64,000 nucleotides of DNA from a gamma proteobacterium symbiont of Ctena orbiculata (GCA_003058495.1 QBVC01000011.1:62001-126000); one strand, 5' to 3'; positions 16,497-26,166 are shown, numbered from the stretch's first letter. Numbers and translations: made by a program. The notes: a model not told the origin generated them from the sequence alone.

Positions 16497-19400
16497 TTCT
16501 CTCCGATATCTCGGTCAGGCGGCCGGTCTTTGCCTCGGTCCTCTCCCTGCTGCTGATCGCCTTCGGCCTGGTTGCCTTCGATAAGCTGCCGCTGCGCGAA
16601 TATCCCAATATCGACTCCCCCATCGTCTCCGTGGAGACCATCTATCCGGGCGCGGCGGCGAACGTGGTGGAGACGCGCATCACCCAGCTGATCGAGGACC
16701 GGGTCGCCGGTGTGGAGGGGATACGCTTCATCTCCTCGGTGAGCGAGGACGGGCGCTCCGTGGTGACCATCGAGTTCAGCGTGGATCGGGACATCGATGG
16801 CGCGGCCAACGACGTGCGTGACCGGGTGTCGGCGATTCTGGACAACCTGCCGCTGGAGGCGGAGCCGCCGGAGATCCAGAAGGTCGACAGCAACGAAGAT
16901 GTCATCATGTGGCTCAACCTGGTGAGCGATCGCATGACGGTACCCGAGCTCTCCGACTTTGCGCGGCGCTACCTGGTCGACCGCTTCTCGGTGCTCGACG
17001 GCGTGGCCCGGGTGCGGGTGGGGGGCGGTCAGACCTTCGCCATGCGAATCTGGATCGATCGCCAGGCCCTCGCCGCCCGCAGCTTGACGGTGTCCGATGT
17101 GGAGCAGGCGCTGCGCGCCGGCAACCTGGAGCTCCCCGCCGGCAGTATCGATTCCGTCGACCGGGCCTTCACGGTTCGGGTCGACCGTACCTTCCATACC
17201 GCGGACGACTTCGCCAGGCTGGTCATCGCCCGGGGTGAGGATGGCTACCTGGTGCGGCTGGGTGAAGTGGCGAGGGTTGAAAAGGGCGCAAACGAGACCC
17301 GCACCTTTTTCCGCGGCAACGGCGTGCCCATGGTCGGCATCGGCATTATCAAGCAGTCCACCGCCAATACCCTTGCGGTGGCCCAGGCGGCCAAGGCGGA
17401 GCGGCTGCGGATCAACGCCACCCTGCCCGAGGGCATGGAGATCAAGCAGAGCTTCGACAGCTCCGTGTTCATCGAGAACGCCATCAGCGAGGTCTACAAG
17501 ACCCTGTTTATCGCCATCCTGCTGGTGGTGACGGTGATCTTCCTCTTTCTCGGCAGCGTCCGCGCCATGATCGTGCCGGCGGTGGCGGTGCCGGTGTCGC
17601 TGATCGCCACCTTCCTGGTGTTGTTGATGCTCGGCTTTACCATCAATATCCTCACCCTGCTCGCCCTGGTGCTGGCGATCGGCCTGGTGGTGGATGACGC
17701 CATCGTGATGCTGGAGAACATCCACCGGCGCATGGAGGAGTATGGCGAGTCGCGGCTGGTGGCGGCCTTTCGCGGCGCCAGGCAGGTTGCCTTCGCGGTG
17801 ATCTCGACCACCCTGGTGCTGGTCTCCGTGTTCACCCCCATCGCCTTTCTCGGCGGCGATATCGGGCGGCTCTTCTCCGAGTTCGCCCTCACCATGGCGG
17901 CCGCGGTCGGTTTCTCCAGTCTGGTGGCACTGACCCTCTCGCCGATGCTGGCCTCGCAGATCCTGCCGTCCGGCAAGGTGGGCAGGGCGAGTCTGAGCCA
18001 TTGGGTGGATACCCTGTTCGGCCATATCCGCGACTTCTACATCAAGACCCTGCACCTGGCGATACGCCATCTATGGCTGATGCTGCTCATCTTTGCCGCT
18101 ATCCTCGCCATGGCCTACTGGCTGTTGGCGCAGATACCCGATGAGTACGCCCCGAAGGAGGATCGCGGCGCCTTCTATCTGATCGTCAACGGTCCGGAGG
18201 GCGCCTCCTACGACTATATGAAGGATTACATGGATGAGATCGAACGGCGCATGATGCCCTACGTCGAGTCCGGCGAGATCACCCGCCTGCTGGTGCGGGC
18301 GCCGCGGCGGTTCAGCAATTTCGCCATCTTCAACGGCGGTATCGTGATCAACGTGCTGAACGACTGGAAGTCGCGCCGATCCGCCTGGACCATCATGGAT
18401 GAGCTGCGCAAGGCACTCTCGGATCTTCCCGGGGTGAAGGCCTTTCCGGTGATGCGCCAGGGCTTCGGCAGGCGCATCCAGAAGCCGATCCAGTTCGTCA
18501 TCGGGGGCGGCACCTACGACGAGTTGGCCCAGTGGCGCGACCAGTTGCTGCAGGAGATCGAGCGGGACAACCCGGGTCTGCTGGGTATGGATTGGGACTA
18601 CAAGGAGACCAAGCCGCAGCTGAAGGTGGATATTGACTACGACCGGGCGGCGGAGCTCGGGGTCACGGTGGAGACCATCGGCCGCACCCTGGAGACCATG
18701 TTCGGTTCACGCCGGGTCACCACCTACATCGAGCAGGGGGAGGAGTACGACGTAATCCTCGAGGGCGAGCGCAGCGATCAGCAGACCCCGACCGATCTGA
18801 ATCATCTCTATGTCCGTTCCACGACCAGCGGTCAGCTGGTGCAGCTCTCCAACCTGGTGACCCTGCGCGAGGTCGCCGACTCGATCAGCCTCAACCGCTA
18901 CAATCGGGTGCGCGCCCTCACCATCGAGGCCAACCTGGAGAAGGGTCTGGCGCTGGGCAAGGCGCTGAACTATCTCGAGGGGCTGGTGCGCGAGCACCTG
19001 CCGGCTCACGCCATCATCGACTACAAGGGCCAGTCCAGGGACTACAAGACCGCGGGCAGCTCCGTGGTCTTCGTGCTCATCCTCGGCGTGGTGGTGGTCT
19101 ATCTCGTGTTGGCCGCCCAGTTCGAGAGCTGGCTCCACCCCCTGGTGATCATGTTGACCGTGCCGTTGGCGATGGCTGGGGCGCTGCTCGGGCTCCATCT
19201 GACCGAGCAGACGCTGAACATCTACAGCCAGATCGGTCTCATCATGCTGGTGGGGCTGGCGGCGAAAAACGGTATCCTCATCGTCGAATTCGCCAATCAG
19301 TTGAGGGATGCGGGCAAGGCCTTCAGCGACGCCCTGCTGGAGGCCGCCCATGTGCGCTTCCGCCCCATCGTGATGACCGGCATCACCACCGCCGCCGGAT

Positions 19401-19597
19401 CCATACCCCTGCTGCTCTCCTCGGGAGCGGGATCCGAGACGCGTACCGTGATCGGCACCGTCATCCTCTCCGGCGTCATCGCCGCGACCCTCTTCACCCT
19501 CTATATCGTACCGGTCGCCTACCATCTCCTGGCCAGGCACAGCAGCTCACCCAAACAACTCAGCCGGCGCTTGGAGAAGGAACTCTCGGAACATTAG
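16493..19597 (+). CDS. RND efflux transporter permease
   Basis: 1034-aa AcrB/MexB-like proton-driven exporter of the inner membrane. Typical opening IRRPVF-like ISVRRPVFASVLSLLLIAFG (residues 5-24), two large periplasmic loops, and 12 hydrophobic segments. TM4 carries the proton-relay pair in LAIGLVVDDAIVMLENIHRR; LVLVSVFTPIAFLGG follows. The region QIGLIMLVGLAAKNGILIVE is TM10-11. Length is normal for HAE-1 type pumps. It shares a four-base overlap with the adaptor gene and ends the operon. Substrates, probably hydrophobic or toxic compounds, cannot be told from the sequence. Confidence 0.95.
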   Translation: MILSDISVRRPVFASVLSLLLIAFGLVAFDKLPLREYPNIDSPIVSVETIYPGAAANVVETRITQLIEDRVAGVEGIRFISSVSEDGRSVVTIEFSVDRDIDGAANDVRDRVSAILDNLPLEAEPPEIQKVDSNEDVIMWLNLVSDRMTVPELSDFARRYLVDRFSVLDGVARVRVGGGQTFAMRIWIDRQALAARSLTVSDVEQALRAGNLELPAGSIDSVDRAFTVRVDRTFHTADDFARLVIARGEDGYLVRLGEVARVEKGANETRTFFRGNGVPMVGIGIIKQSTANTLAVAQAAKAERLRINATLPEGMEIKQSFDSSVFIENAISEVYKTLFIAILLVVTVIFLFLGSVRAMIVPAVAVPVSLIATFLVLLMLGFTINILTLLALVLAIGLVVDDAIVMLENIHRRMEEYGESRLVAAFRGARQVAFAVISTTLVLVSVFTPIAFLGGDIGRLFSEFALTMAAAVGFSSLVALTLSPMLASQILPSGKVGRASLSHWVDTLFGHIRDFYIKTLHLAIRHLWLMLLIFAAILAMAYWLLAQIPDEYAPKEDRGAFYLIVNGPEGASYDYMKDYMDEIERRMMPYVESGEITRLLVRAPRRFSNFAIFNGGIVINVLNDWKSRRSAWTIMDELRKALSDLPGVKAFPVMRQGFGRRIQKPIQFVIGGGTYDELAQWRDQLLQEIERDNPGLLGMDWDYKETKPQLKVDIDYDRAAELGVTVETIGRTLETMFGSRRVTTYIEQGEEYDVILEGERSDQQTPTDLNHLYVRSTTSGQLVQLSNLVTLREVADSISLNRYNRVRALTIEANLEKGLALGKALNYLEGLVREHLPAHAIIDYKGQSRDYKTAGSSVVFVLILGVVVVYLVLAAQFESWLHPLVIMLTVPLAMAGALLGLHLTEQTLNIYSQIGLIMLVGLAAKNGILIVEFANQLRDAGKAFSDALLEAAHVRFRPIVMTGITTAAGSIPLLLSSGAGSETRTVIGTVILSGVIAATLFTLYIVPVAYHLLARHSSSPKQLSRRLEKELSEH

Positions 19598-19634
19598 CGG
19601 CCGAGTGCCGTGCCAAGAAAAGCGTTGACGGATT

Positions 19635-19801
19635 AACCGCAGTTGGACGCGAATCACCGCGAATTGTCGCCAAGGGTATTTGTGTACAGTAGGTGTAGGA
19701 TGCGGCTTGCCGCACTCTACACACTTGGATTAGTTTGCCAACCTTGTCATAACAAAACGGATTTGCGTTTCATTTGCGGTGATTGGCGTCCATTCGCGGT
19801 T
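19635..19801. repeat. MITE-like element with 30-bp inverted ends, copy A
   Basis: The 30 bases at 19635-19664 and the reverse complement of 19772-19801 agree at 25 positions; both start AACCGC and contain TGGACGC and AATCACCGC. The whole is 167 bp and non-coding. It lies between the convergent RND permease and phaB genes. A looser relative with GCGAAT and ACGCAAAT words is found at 47198-47479. Confidence 0.65.
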
Positions 19802-19825
19802 ATTCTTGTTCCACTTGGCAAGCAC

Positions 19826-20548
19826 TCAATACATATGTTGGCCGCCGTTGACCGACAGGGTCGAGCCGGTGATGAAGCTTGCCTCGTCGGCGATCAGGAA
19901 GAGTACGGAACGGGCGATGTCTTCAGGTTCCCCCAGACGCCCGACCGGGATGGTCTTGATGATTTTCGCCAGGATATCCTCCGGTACGGCACGCACCATG
20001 TCGGTCGCCACGTAACCCGGCGCCACGGCGTTGACGGTTATGCCCTTGGTCGCTCCCTCCAGGGCGAGGGCCTTGGTGAATCCGTGGATACCCGATTTCG
20101 CCGCGGCATAGTTGGCCTGCCCATACTGTCCGGCCTGGCCGTTCACCGAGCCGATGTTGACGATACGGCCGAAGCCCCGCTCGCGCATGCCGTTGATCAC
20201 CGCGTGACAGGTGTTGAAACAGGAGGCCAGGTTGGTCTGGATCACCTTGTCCCACTTTTCGAAATTCATCTTGTGCATGGTGCCGTCGCGGGTGATCCCG
20301 GCGTTGTTGATCAGGATCTCGACCGGACCCAGATCCTGTTCAATCTGCGCAATGCTCGCCTCCACGGCGGCAAAATCGCTGACGTCGAACTTATAGGCGG
20401 GAATCCCGGTGCGTTCGGAAAATGCCTTGGCCGCTTCCTCATTGCCGCCATAATTCGCGGCAACCGTGTAACCTGCGTCCTTCAGTGCCACGCAGATTGC
20501 CTCGCCGATTCCGCGGGTTCCCCCGGTCACTAATGCCACACGTCCCAT
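19826..20548 (-). CDS. phaB: Acetoacetyl-CoA reductase (short-chain dehydrogenase)
   Basis: 240-aa NADPH-dependent reductase making (R)-3-hydroxybutyryl-CoA for polyhydroxybutyrate. The Rossmann motif VTGGTRGIGEA starts at residue 7, NNAG lies near 84, and the catalytic Ser-Tyr-Lys set is in NIGSVNGQAGQYGQANYAAAKSG (serine near 134, YxxxK near 147-151, split here across two blocks). The C-terminus FITGSTLSVNGGQHMY is typical of PhaB. GAGGAG seven bases before the ATG supports the start. No phaA or phaC is adjacent, so the pathway's other genes must lie elsewhere. Confidence 0.93.
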   Translation of the reverse strand: MGRVALVTGGTRGIGEAICVALKDAGYTVAANYGGNEEAAKAFSERTGIPAYKFDVSDFAAVEASIAQIEQDLGPVEILINNAGITRDGTMHKMNFEKWDKVIQTNLASCFNTCHAVINGMRERGFGRIVNIGSVNGQAGQYGQANYAAAKSGIHGFTKALALEGATKGITVNAVAPGYVATDMVRAVPEDILAKIIKTIPVGRLGEPEDIARSVLFLIADEASFITGSTLSVNGGQHMY

Positions 20549-21011
20549 TGCTGATCTCCTCTGGATGATTGTTGATTTATTGCTTGTAAAGGGTCACAAA
20601 GGCCCCGGTTTCTGCTCTCCTTGCCCATGGATTATTAGTTAATTCTATCTCAGCATAAATGAAGTGGTGGGGCAACACGATCTTCAGGCCAGACCGCTAC
20701 AACCACAAATTTGGCGTTGAATAACCGTTTCCATGGAGCTGACGCCAGGCAGGCGCGGGATCAGCCTCTACGACCGGGATATGGTCTTCGGTCCGGATCT
20801 TGGCCATGAACAGATCGTTCAATCAAGACCTTTCACCGTTACACTCATCGCGCAACCCGGGGTGAACGACCATCTTGTCGCCGATGATTCGGGGTTGGTG
20901 GTCAAAGGCCGGCCTAGAGACGCGACAGGCCTTTATGAGTTGAATTGTGGAGCAGTAGATTCCCCCGGCACCTTCCGTGTGTCCGGGGGGGGAGGATGCC
21001 AGGGCCGACGA
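20549..21011. other. Intergenic region between phaB and aldolase gene
   Basis: 463 bases without a recognisable gene on either strand. Near its right end, CCCCCGG (20962-20968) and CCGGGGG (20983-20989) form a GC-rich hairpin that could end the minus-strand aldolase transcript. The left end holds the phaB promoter region. A short open frame around 20733-20960 shows no family features. Confidence 0.5.
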
Positions 21012-21983
21012 TCAGGAGATGATGCCTTCGTCGAGTCGGCTCTGTTCAATCAGAAAATCGTAACAGCGATCCCGGTTCTGCTTGTCCGCACGCCTTTTCA
21101 TCGCGGCCCGCGGGTGCTGATTGAGATGGCCGCTGATGCCGTAGATGTCATTGAATCCCCATTCGATTTCGCTGCGCAGGGGAACAAACTCCTCCTGGAT
21201 CACCCGGTAGATCGGCTCGACGTCGAATTTGGGGTTTTTCAGGAAATTGAGCAGCAGCTCCAGATTGCAGTTGCCGGCGCCGCGGCCGATGCCGTTTACC
21301 GTCGCATCGAGCAGGTTGACGCCGTCGATGATCGCCTGCTGGGTGTTGGCGAAGGCGAGTTGCTGGTTGTTATGGGCATGAAAACCCAGCTCCTTGCTTG
21401 GCGCATGTTTCTTATAGAGATTGAGGTAATCGCTGACCTGTTCGGAGTAGAAGGCGCCATAACTGTCGACCAGGTAGAGATAGTCGAGTTCGTCGGTCTC
21501 CTCCACCTGGTTGAGGGCCTCGATCAACTCGCTGCGGATGGCGGCGGAGCAGGCCATGATGTTGATGGTGGTCTCGTATCCCATATCCTTCGAGCGCTTG
21601 ACCAGGTCCAGTCCCTTGTCGATGTCGGGCACGTAGCAGGCGATACGGGCCATGTCGAAGGGGCTTTGGTCTCTGGGTTTCAGGCTCTCGAAATCAACCC
21701 GGCCGATATCGAACATCACCGCGACCAGGGGCGGGTTCTCGCACGCATGGGAGTCGATAATCATCTTCAGGTCGTCATCGTCGCAGAAGTTCCACTTGCC
21801 GAACTTGTCCCGGCTGTACTCCTCGCTGACCGCGAGTCGCTTGCCCAGTTCGACGACGTCCACACCGGAGTCGCAGGCGGCGCGATAGACGGCCTTCACG
21901 AAGTCATCGGTAAAATGGTAGTTGTTGATCAGACCGCCGTCTCGAATGGTGCAGTCCAGGACTTTCAGCTCTTTGCGAAACAC
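21012..21983 (-). CDS. DRE-TIM aldolase-like protein (HMGL/HOA family)
   Basis: 323-aa member of the DRE-TIM metallolyase superfamily, which includes HMG-CoA lyase and 4-hydroxy-2-oxovalerate aldolase. The catalytic opening LDCTIRDGGLINNYHF (residues 9-24) supplies the Arg and metal-binding Asp; GFHAHNNQQLAFANT (about 199-213) supplies the two metal-binding histidines; NGIGRGAGNCNLE is the conserved C-terminal loop. GTG is the start, with GAGGAA seven bases upstream. No dehydrogenase partner (acylating acetaldehyde dehydrogenase) is adjacent, so the reaction is unknown. It stands alone between phaB and usp. Confidence 0.8.
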   Translation of the reverse strand: MFRKELKVLDCTIRDGGLINNYHFTDDFVKAVYRAACDSGVDVVELGKRLAVSEEYSRDKFGKWNFCDDDDLKMIIDSHACENPPLVAVMFDIGRVDFESLKPRDQSPFDMARIACYVPDIDKGLDLVKRSKDMGYETTINIMACSAAIRSELIEALNQVEETDELDYLYLVDSYGAFYSEQVSDYLNLYKKHAPSKELGFHAHNNQQLAFANTQQAIIDGVNLLDATVNGIGRGAGNCNLELLLNFLKNPKFDVEPIYRVIQEEFVPLRSEIEWGFNDIYGISGHLNQHPRAAMKRRADKQNRDRCYDFLIEQSRLDEGIIS

Positions 21984-22157
21984 GATGCTATTCCTCGCAA
22001 CTTGGATGTGGGGTGGAAAGCGGCAATTCTAGCCGATCCGCTGGGCCGCTACTACATCCGGCAGCAGGAGAGTGTTGTAGTTCACGAACTATTTTCTCGA
22101 CAGGTTTTTATCGCCGTCAATCGAGCAGTGGGAGAGGCGGTGTCGCGGCTTGTTTTT

Positions 22158-22691
22158 TTACCCTGGAATCGGGATCACCATCACCGGTATCTTGGAGTGG
22201 CGGATGACGCGGCGGGCGGTGTCACCCATCAGACCGCCTCGCAGAATCCCCTGCCCGCGCTTGCCGATCACCACCAGGTCGTAGCCGCCTACGACGGCCT
22301 TTTCAACGATCTTGTCACCTGGTTCACCCGCATCCACGGCAATGTCATAGGTGATATAGGGCGCATCTTCTTCATCACTTTCCATGCTGTCTTCGCAGAG
22401 CTGCTGGATATCGTCCCGAATGGTGGTGTCGCCGCGTTTCCGTTTCACCAGTATCTCCCTGGCATCCTCCACATTGCGGTTCTTGATCTCGTTCCACAGC
22501 TCTTCATCGAAGTAGCCTTCTAGAAACTTCTCGAATTCGCGGGATTCCACCACATGAAACACGGTCAGCTCCGCACCGTAGCTGTGGGCCAGGCTGGCGG
22601 CATGGGGGAAGGCCAGACGCCCCTCTTCCGAAAGATCGGTGACGTAGAGGATCTTGTTGTAGCCGATCCGGGGGAGTTTTGTGTTAGGCAT
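22158..22691 (-). CDS. Universal stress protein
   Basis: 177-aa UspA-fold protein. N-terminal ILYVTDLSEEGRLAFPHA and HSYGAELTVFHVVESREF are family features. The ATP-binding signature G-2x-G-9x-G-(S/T) is present at the C-terminal end (GKRGQGILRGGLMGDTARRV), so nucleotide binding is expected. It starts 16 bases after the stop of the TRAP permease gene and is probably cotranscribed; a UspA protein is often found with TRAP transporters, as with TeaD in Halomonas, where it modulates transport. Confidence 0.9.
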   Translation of the reverse strand: MPNTKLPRIGYNKILYVTDLSEEGRLAFPHAASLAHSYGAELTVFHVVESREFEKFLEGYFDEELWNEIKNRNVEDAREILVKRKRGDTTIRDDIQQLCEDSMESDEEDAPYITYDIAVDAGEPGDKIVEKAVVGGYDLVVIGKRGQGILRGGLMGDTARRVIRHSKIPVMVIPIPG

Positions 22692-22707
22692 AATCGGATC
22701 TCGTCTA

Positions 22708-24435
22708 TCAGGTCTTTACCGGGGATTTCTTGAACCAATCCAGCCAGATACCGCTGAGCAGCCAGGCATAGCCATAGGTGCCGATAAGGATCAGGATGAA
22801 TGTGACCACGATGTCTTGGGTGCTGCCGTTCAGTGAAAAGCCGGGTACATAGCCAAAGAGAAAGGGGCCGAGGTAGAGAAACTTGGCGAACTTGAATGAA
22901 GTAAAGGCGGTCTTCCACATGTTCGCCTTGGCGATGGTCGCGCCGGCAAAGGCGGCGATACAGACCGGCGGCGTGATGTTGGAGTCCTGGGAGAGCCAGT
23001 AGACGATCATATGGGCGGCGATCGGGTTGACCCCCAGCTCGGTGAGAGCGGGTACCGCCACCACCGCGGTGATCAGGTAGGCGGCGGTGACCGGTACGCC
23101 CATGCCGAGGATCAACGAGGCGAGGGCGATCAGCAGGATGGTCAGCCAGAGCTTGCCGTCCGCCAGCTCGATGACGATGTCGGCAAAGGTGAGCACCAGG
23201 CCGCTGTAGGTCAGGACACCGATGATAATGCCGATCACGCCTACCGTGGCGCCGATCTTCAGGCTCGACTCCGCGCCGGCACGGGAGGCCTCGAGGAAGC
23301 CTTTCAGGTCGATGCGGGTATCCTTGCGAAACCAGCTGACGACGATACAGGAGACGATGCCGAGAATCGCCGAGTATCCGGGCGAGTAGCCCGCCAGCAT
23401 GAAGATGGTGATGATCACCAGGGGCAGGACATAGAACCACTCCTTTTTCAGGATCTCCTTGGCGCTCTCTTTCGATTTCTCGCCGACGATGTTGAAGCGC
23501 TTGGCCTCGTAGTGGACCATGACGAAGACACTGAAGAAGTACATCAGGGCCGGAAAGATCGCCACCAGCATGATGGTGGAGTAGGGTACGCCGGTCAGTT
23601 CAGCCATGATGAAGCCACCCGCGCCCATGATCGGCGGCATGAACATGCCGCCGATGGAGGCGGCCGGTTCTATGCCTCCGGCCACGTGGGGTCTGAAGCC
23701 CGCCCTCTTCATCATCGGAATGGTGAAGGCCCCGGTGGAGACGGTGTTGGCAATGGCGCTGCCGGAGATCGAACCGAAGAGCCCGGATGCGATGACGGAG
23801 ACCTTGGCGGGACCGCCGATCTTGTGGCCCACCGCGGCGAGGGGGAAGTCGATGAAAAAGCGCTGCGCCCCGCTCTTCTCCAGAAAGGCGCCGAAGATCA
23901 CGAACAGAATGATATAGGTGGCCAGGACATTGGCCATGATGCCGAAGACGCCGTCGCTCTTGTAGAAGATGCTGGTGCAGAGGTCGGGGAAGGTGTCGCC
24001 GGCGTGGGAGATTATCTCCGGGGCGTATTCGCCAAAGACGCCGTAGAGCAGCATGATGGCGCCGATAATGACGAATACGCTTCCGACCACCCGCCTGGCA
24101 AGCTCGACGCCTATCAACACGCCGACCACCGCGATCCACTTGTCGAGTTCCGTCTCTGCGCCGGCGCGATAGTTGATCGCCTCGAAATTGAGGATCCAGT
24201 AGCCGATGGTGCCGATGGATGCGGCGATCAACATATAGTCCCAGACCCGCCCCCAGACCGTGGGCGTGCGGTAGAGCATAAACACCAGTATATAGGTGAT
24301 GATGATATAGATACCGCGGTGGTATTGGGTGGCGGCGGGCTCCAGTACCGCAGAGTAGGAATAGAAGAGCACCAGCATCAGTGCCATGGCATCGAACATT
24401 ACCTGTTCGATTCGGTGTAGTTTTTCATAGAGCAT
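22708..24435 (-). CDS. TRAP transporter fused permease subunit
   Basis: 575-aa inner-membrane protein combining the small (DctQ-like) and large (DctM-like) TRAP permease domains, the form used by TAXI-type TRAP systems. About 14 or more hydrophobic segments are visible. Conserved large-subunit blocks: GLFGSISGSAIANTVSTGAF, PPIMGAGGFIMAELTGVPY, and LGMGVPVTAAYLITAVVAVP, ending with QDSNITPPVCIAAFAGATIA. The ATG at 24435 has a weak ribosome-binding site. The expected periplasmic TAXI/DctP binding protein gene is not adjacent: upstream is a 1.3-kb non-coding region and downstream is usp. Substrate unknown. Confidence 0.9.
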   Translation of the reverse strand: MLYEKLHRIEQVMFDAMALMLVLFYSYSAVLEPAATQYHRGIYIIITYILVFMLYRTPTVWGRVWDYMLIAASIGTIGYWILNFEAINYRAGAETELDKWIAVVGVLIGVELARRVVGSVFVIIGAIMLLYGVFGEYAPEIISHAGDTFPDLCTSIFYKSDGVFGIMANVLATYIILFVIFGAFLEKSGAQRFFIDFPLAAVGHKIGGPAKVSVIASGLFGSISGSAIANTVSTGAFTIPMMKRAGFRPHVAGGIEPAASIGGMFMPPIMGAGGFIMAELTGVPYSTIMLVAIFPALMYFFSVFVMVHYEAKRFNIVGEKSKESAKEILKKEWFYVLPLVIITIFMLAGYSPGYSAILGIVSCIVVSWFRKDTRIDLKGFLEASRAGAESSLKIGATVGVIGIIIGVLTYSGLVLTFADIVIELADGKLWLTILLIALASLILGMGVPVTAAYLITAVVAVPALTELGVNPIAAHMIVYWLSQDSNITPPVCIAAFAGATIAKANMWKTAFTSFKFAKFLYLGPFLFGYVPGFSLNGSTQDIVVTFILILIGTYGYAWLLSGIWLDWFKKSPVKT

Positions 24436-25725
24436 GGTGTGGTCCGCTAACTAAGACATACCAACGCCGAGAGACGGTATCGTTTTGGAGTCGTGCCTTC
24501 GGCCATTGGATTGATGATTTACACTGTATCTTTCTATTTCCAGAGCTCTCAGCACCCGGGTACAAGGGTGGTCGCCATCCTTGGGGCCTTTTGCCGGTGC
24601 GCGGCGCTTGTTCCCATGGGTCAACATCATGAAAACGCCAGCGGTAGGCTTTGAGTTGTAAGCATGCTTTTGAGAGGGGATCTGCGTCGAGGCAGCCACC
24701 CGTGCCGACACAAGTTTGAGATCCCTTGAAGGGAGTTGGTGCGCCCCGATTGCTAACGGATCGAAATCGTAAGGGTGATGTGCCATTCTCAACTTTATTA
24801 TCTTGCTAGGCGACCCAGATGGGCGTGAATCAAATTTTCCCGCCTAATGATCCATAAACCATAGACGAAAAACGGGATCTATGCCAGCTGTTGGTGGATT
24901 TCCACGCTGTGCGGCATGTCGGTAGCGCGGCCTTCCGCGGTTCACGAACGAAGAGGGATTCAGTGGTGTGTCCAGACGCCTGTCTGTCTCTCTCAGCGTG
25001 GATGGTGTCAACGGGTCCGCGCCCTGTTTCGGCTCTCCTTCGCCTGATCGGGTGCAGGAATGATCGCTTACCATGCCCTTGTGTTAACGCCTTAATCGGG
25101 TCTTTGGTCGCAAATGAATCACCGCTGCGCGGAAGGGCGCTTCCGCTATTTGGGCGGGGAGCTCATCCAGGGTTGGAGGGTTTTGGGTCCGATTGTCCTG
25201 GGATGGTCGAAGGGCTCGAGGGATCGCGGTCAGAAAAGTTAAGAAATAATAATATGGTGATTTGCTATACAGGGAATCGGCATGCCCTTGCCGGATCCTG
25301 TCCCTTTAAAGGCCGCCTCCTCCGCTGGGGAAATCAGCGGATCGGCCATTGAGCCCAATCGGTGAACAGGGAGCCGCCGCTTTCATTCTGCACAGCGCAG
25401 GGAGAACCGGATAGCCCGAACCGGCCCATTGGCCTGTAGTGGAAACGCGTGCGGTTCGAATCATGTGGGATCAAGCCGCGACTGGTGGCCTATAATCGAG
25501 GCATACGCGCCTTGTCGAAAGGGTTCGGTGCTAAAGTATGTAGTGAGTCGGTGCTGTAAGCGGTGGGCTGGGGCAGCAGTGGAATCAGGTGGGCGCTCCA
25601 TGCAACATCCTAACTTGAGGATAGGGAAATCGGTTATCAGCGGCGAATTCTGTGGCTGGCTGAAGGGTCTGTCCCGAGAAATATAACATTGTCAGATTAG
25701 ACTAGCTGGGCCTGTGGGGCAGATA
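24436..25725. other. 1.3-kb intergenic region without a credible gene
   Basis: Between the divergent TRAP permease and hemerythrin genes. The longest frames (for example plus strand 24891-25352) have no family features, and irregular amino-acid composition. A TATAAT at 25491-25496 could be a -10 element. Several small hairpins exist (for example CCGCTG/CAGCGG around 25312-25336). The length would suit a lost TAXI-binding-protein gene, an untranslated regulatory RNA or simple decay; I could not match any known riboswitch or ncRNA core. Confidence 0.5.
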
Positions 25726-26166
25726 ATGAAGAGATTTCTTACATGGCGCGACGATTGGTATCTTGGTATCGAGGGGATCGACAGCCAACACCTGCGCCTG
25801 GTTGAACTGGTTAATCAGATTGCTGGGTTACTGGAAGCGGACAATCCCGATGCCGTCGGCGGGGCCACACCGATGCAGCTGATACAGCAGCTGCAGGTGG
25901 AGACAAGATTGCACTTCAGGAGCGAAGAGGCATTCATGCGCGAATGCGGCTACCCCGATTATGTGAGCCACCATCGCGAGCATGCGATGCTGCAGGCAGA
26001 GCTGAAGGAGCTGATACGAGATATAGAGGAAGGTAAGCGGAAGTTCGATATCGATACCCTGACATCACTCAAACACTGGTTGATCAATCATGTCATCGAT
26101 AGCGATCTTGATATCGCGCGTCATCTTCACAAACATAAACTCGCACCCGCTGAAGATCAGCTCTAA
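25726..26166 (+). CDS. Bacteriohemerythrin
   Basis: 146-aa single-domain hemerythrin that reversibly binds O2 at a di-iron site. All seven ligands are visible: His22, His63 and Glu67 (HFRSEE), His82 and His86 (SHHREH), His122 and Asp127 (NHVIDSD). No membrane or signalling domain is attached. ATG 25726 is preferred to an in-frame GTG four codons earlier. The likely role is O2 delivery to oxidases or enzymes, or O2 buffering. A second gene of the same architecture is at 52767-53246. Confidence 0.93.
   Translation: MKRFLTWRDDWYLGIEGIDSQHLRLVELVNQIAGLLEADNPDAVGGATPMQLIQQLQVETRLHFRSEEAFMRECGYPDYVSHHREHAMLQAELKELIRDIEEGKRKFDIDTLTSLKHWLINHVIDSDLDIARHLHKHKLAPAEDQL

Noticed and set aside
16250-18070. 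606-codon minus-strand frame
   Set aside because: Antisense to the RND adaptor and pump genes, which have intact family motifs.
20733-22523. 596-codon plus-strand frame spanning aldolase and usp genes
   Set aside because: Antisense to two well-supported minus-strand genes; a product of high-GC codon bias.
23011-24420. 469-codon plus-strand frame rich in His, Asp and Gly
   Set aside because: Antisense mirror of the hydrophobic TRAP permease codons; composition is typical of such shadows.
24560-24760. Riboswitch-like sequence upstream of the TRAP permease
   Set aside because: Several short hairpins and a CAAAGCC word on the minus strand, but no full match to any riboswitch core that I know.
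24891-25352. 153-codon frame in the 1.3-kb gap
   Set aside because: No ribosome-binding site, no domain, irregular composition and Cys/Arg/Ser-rich low-complexity look of non-coding translation.
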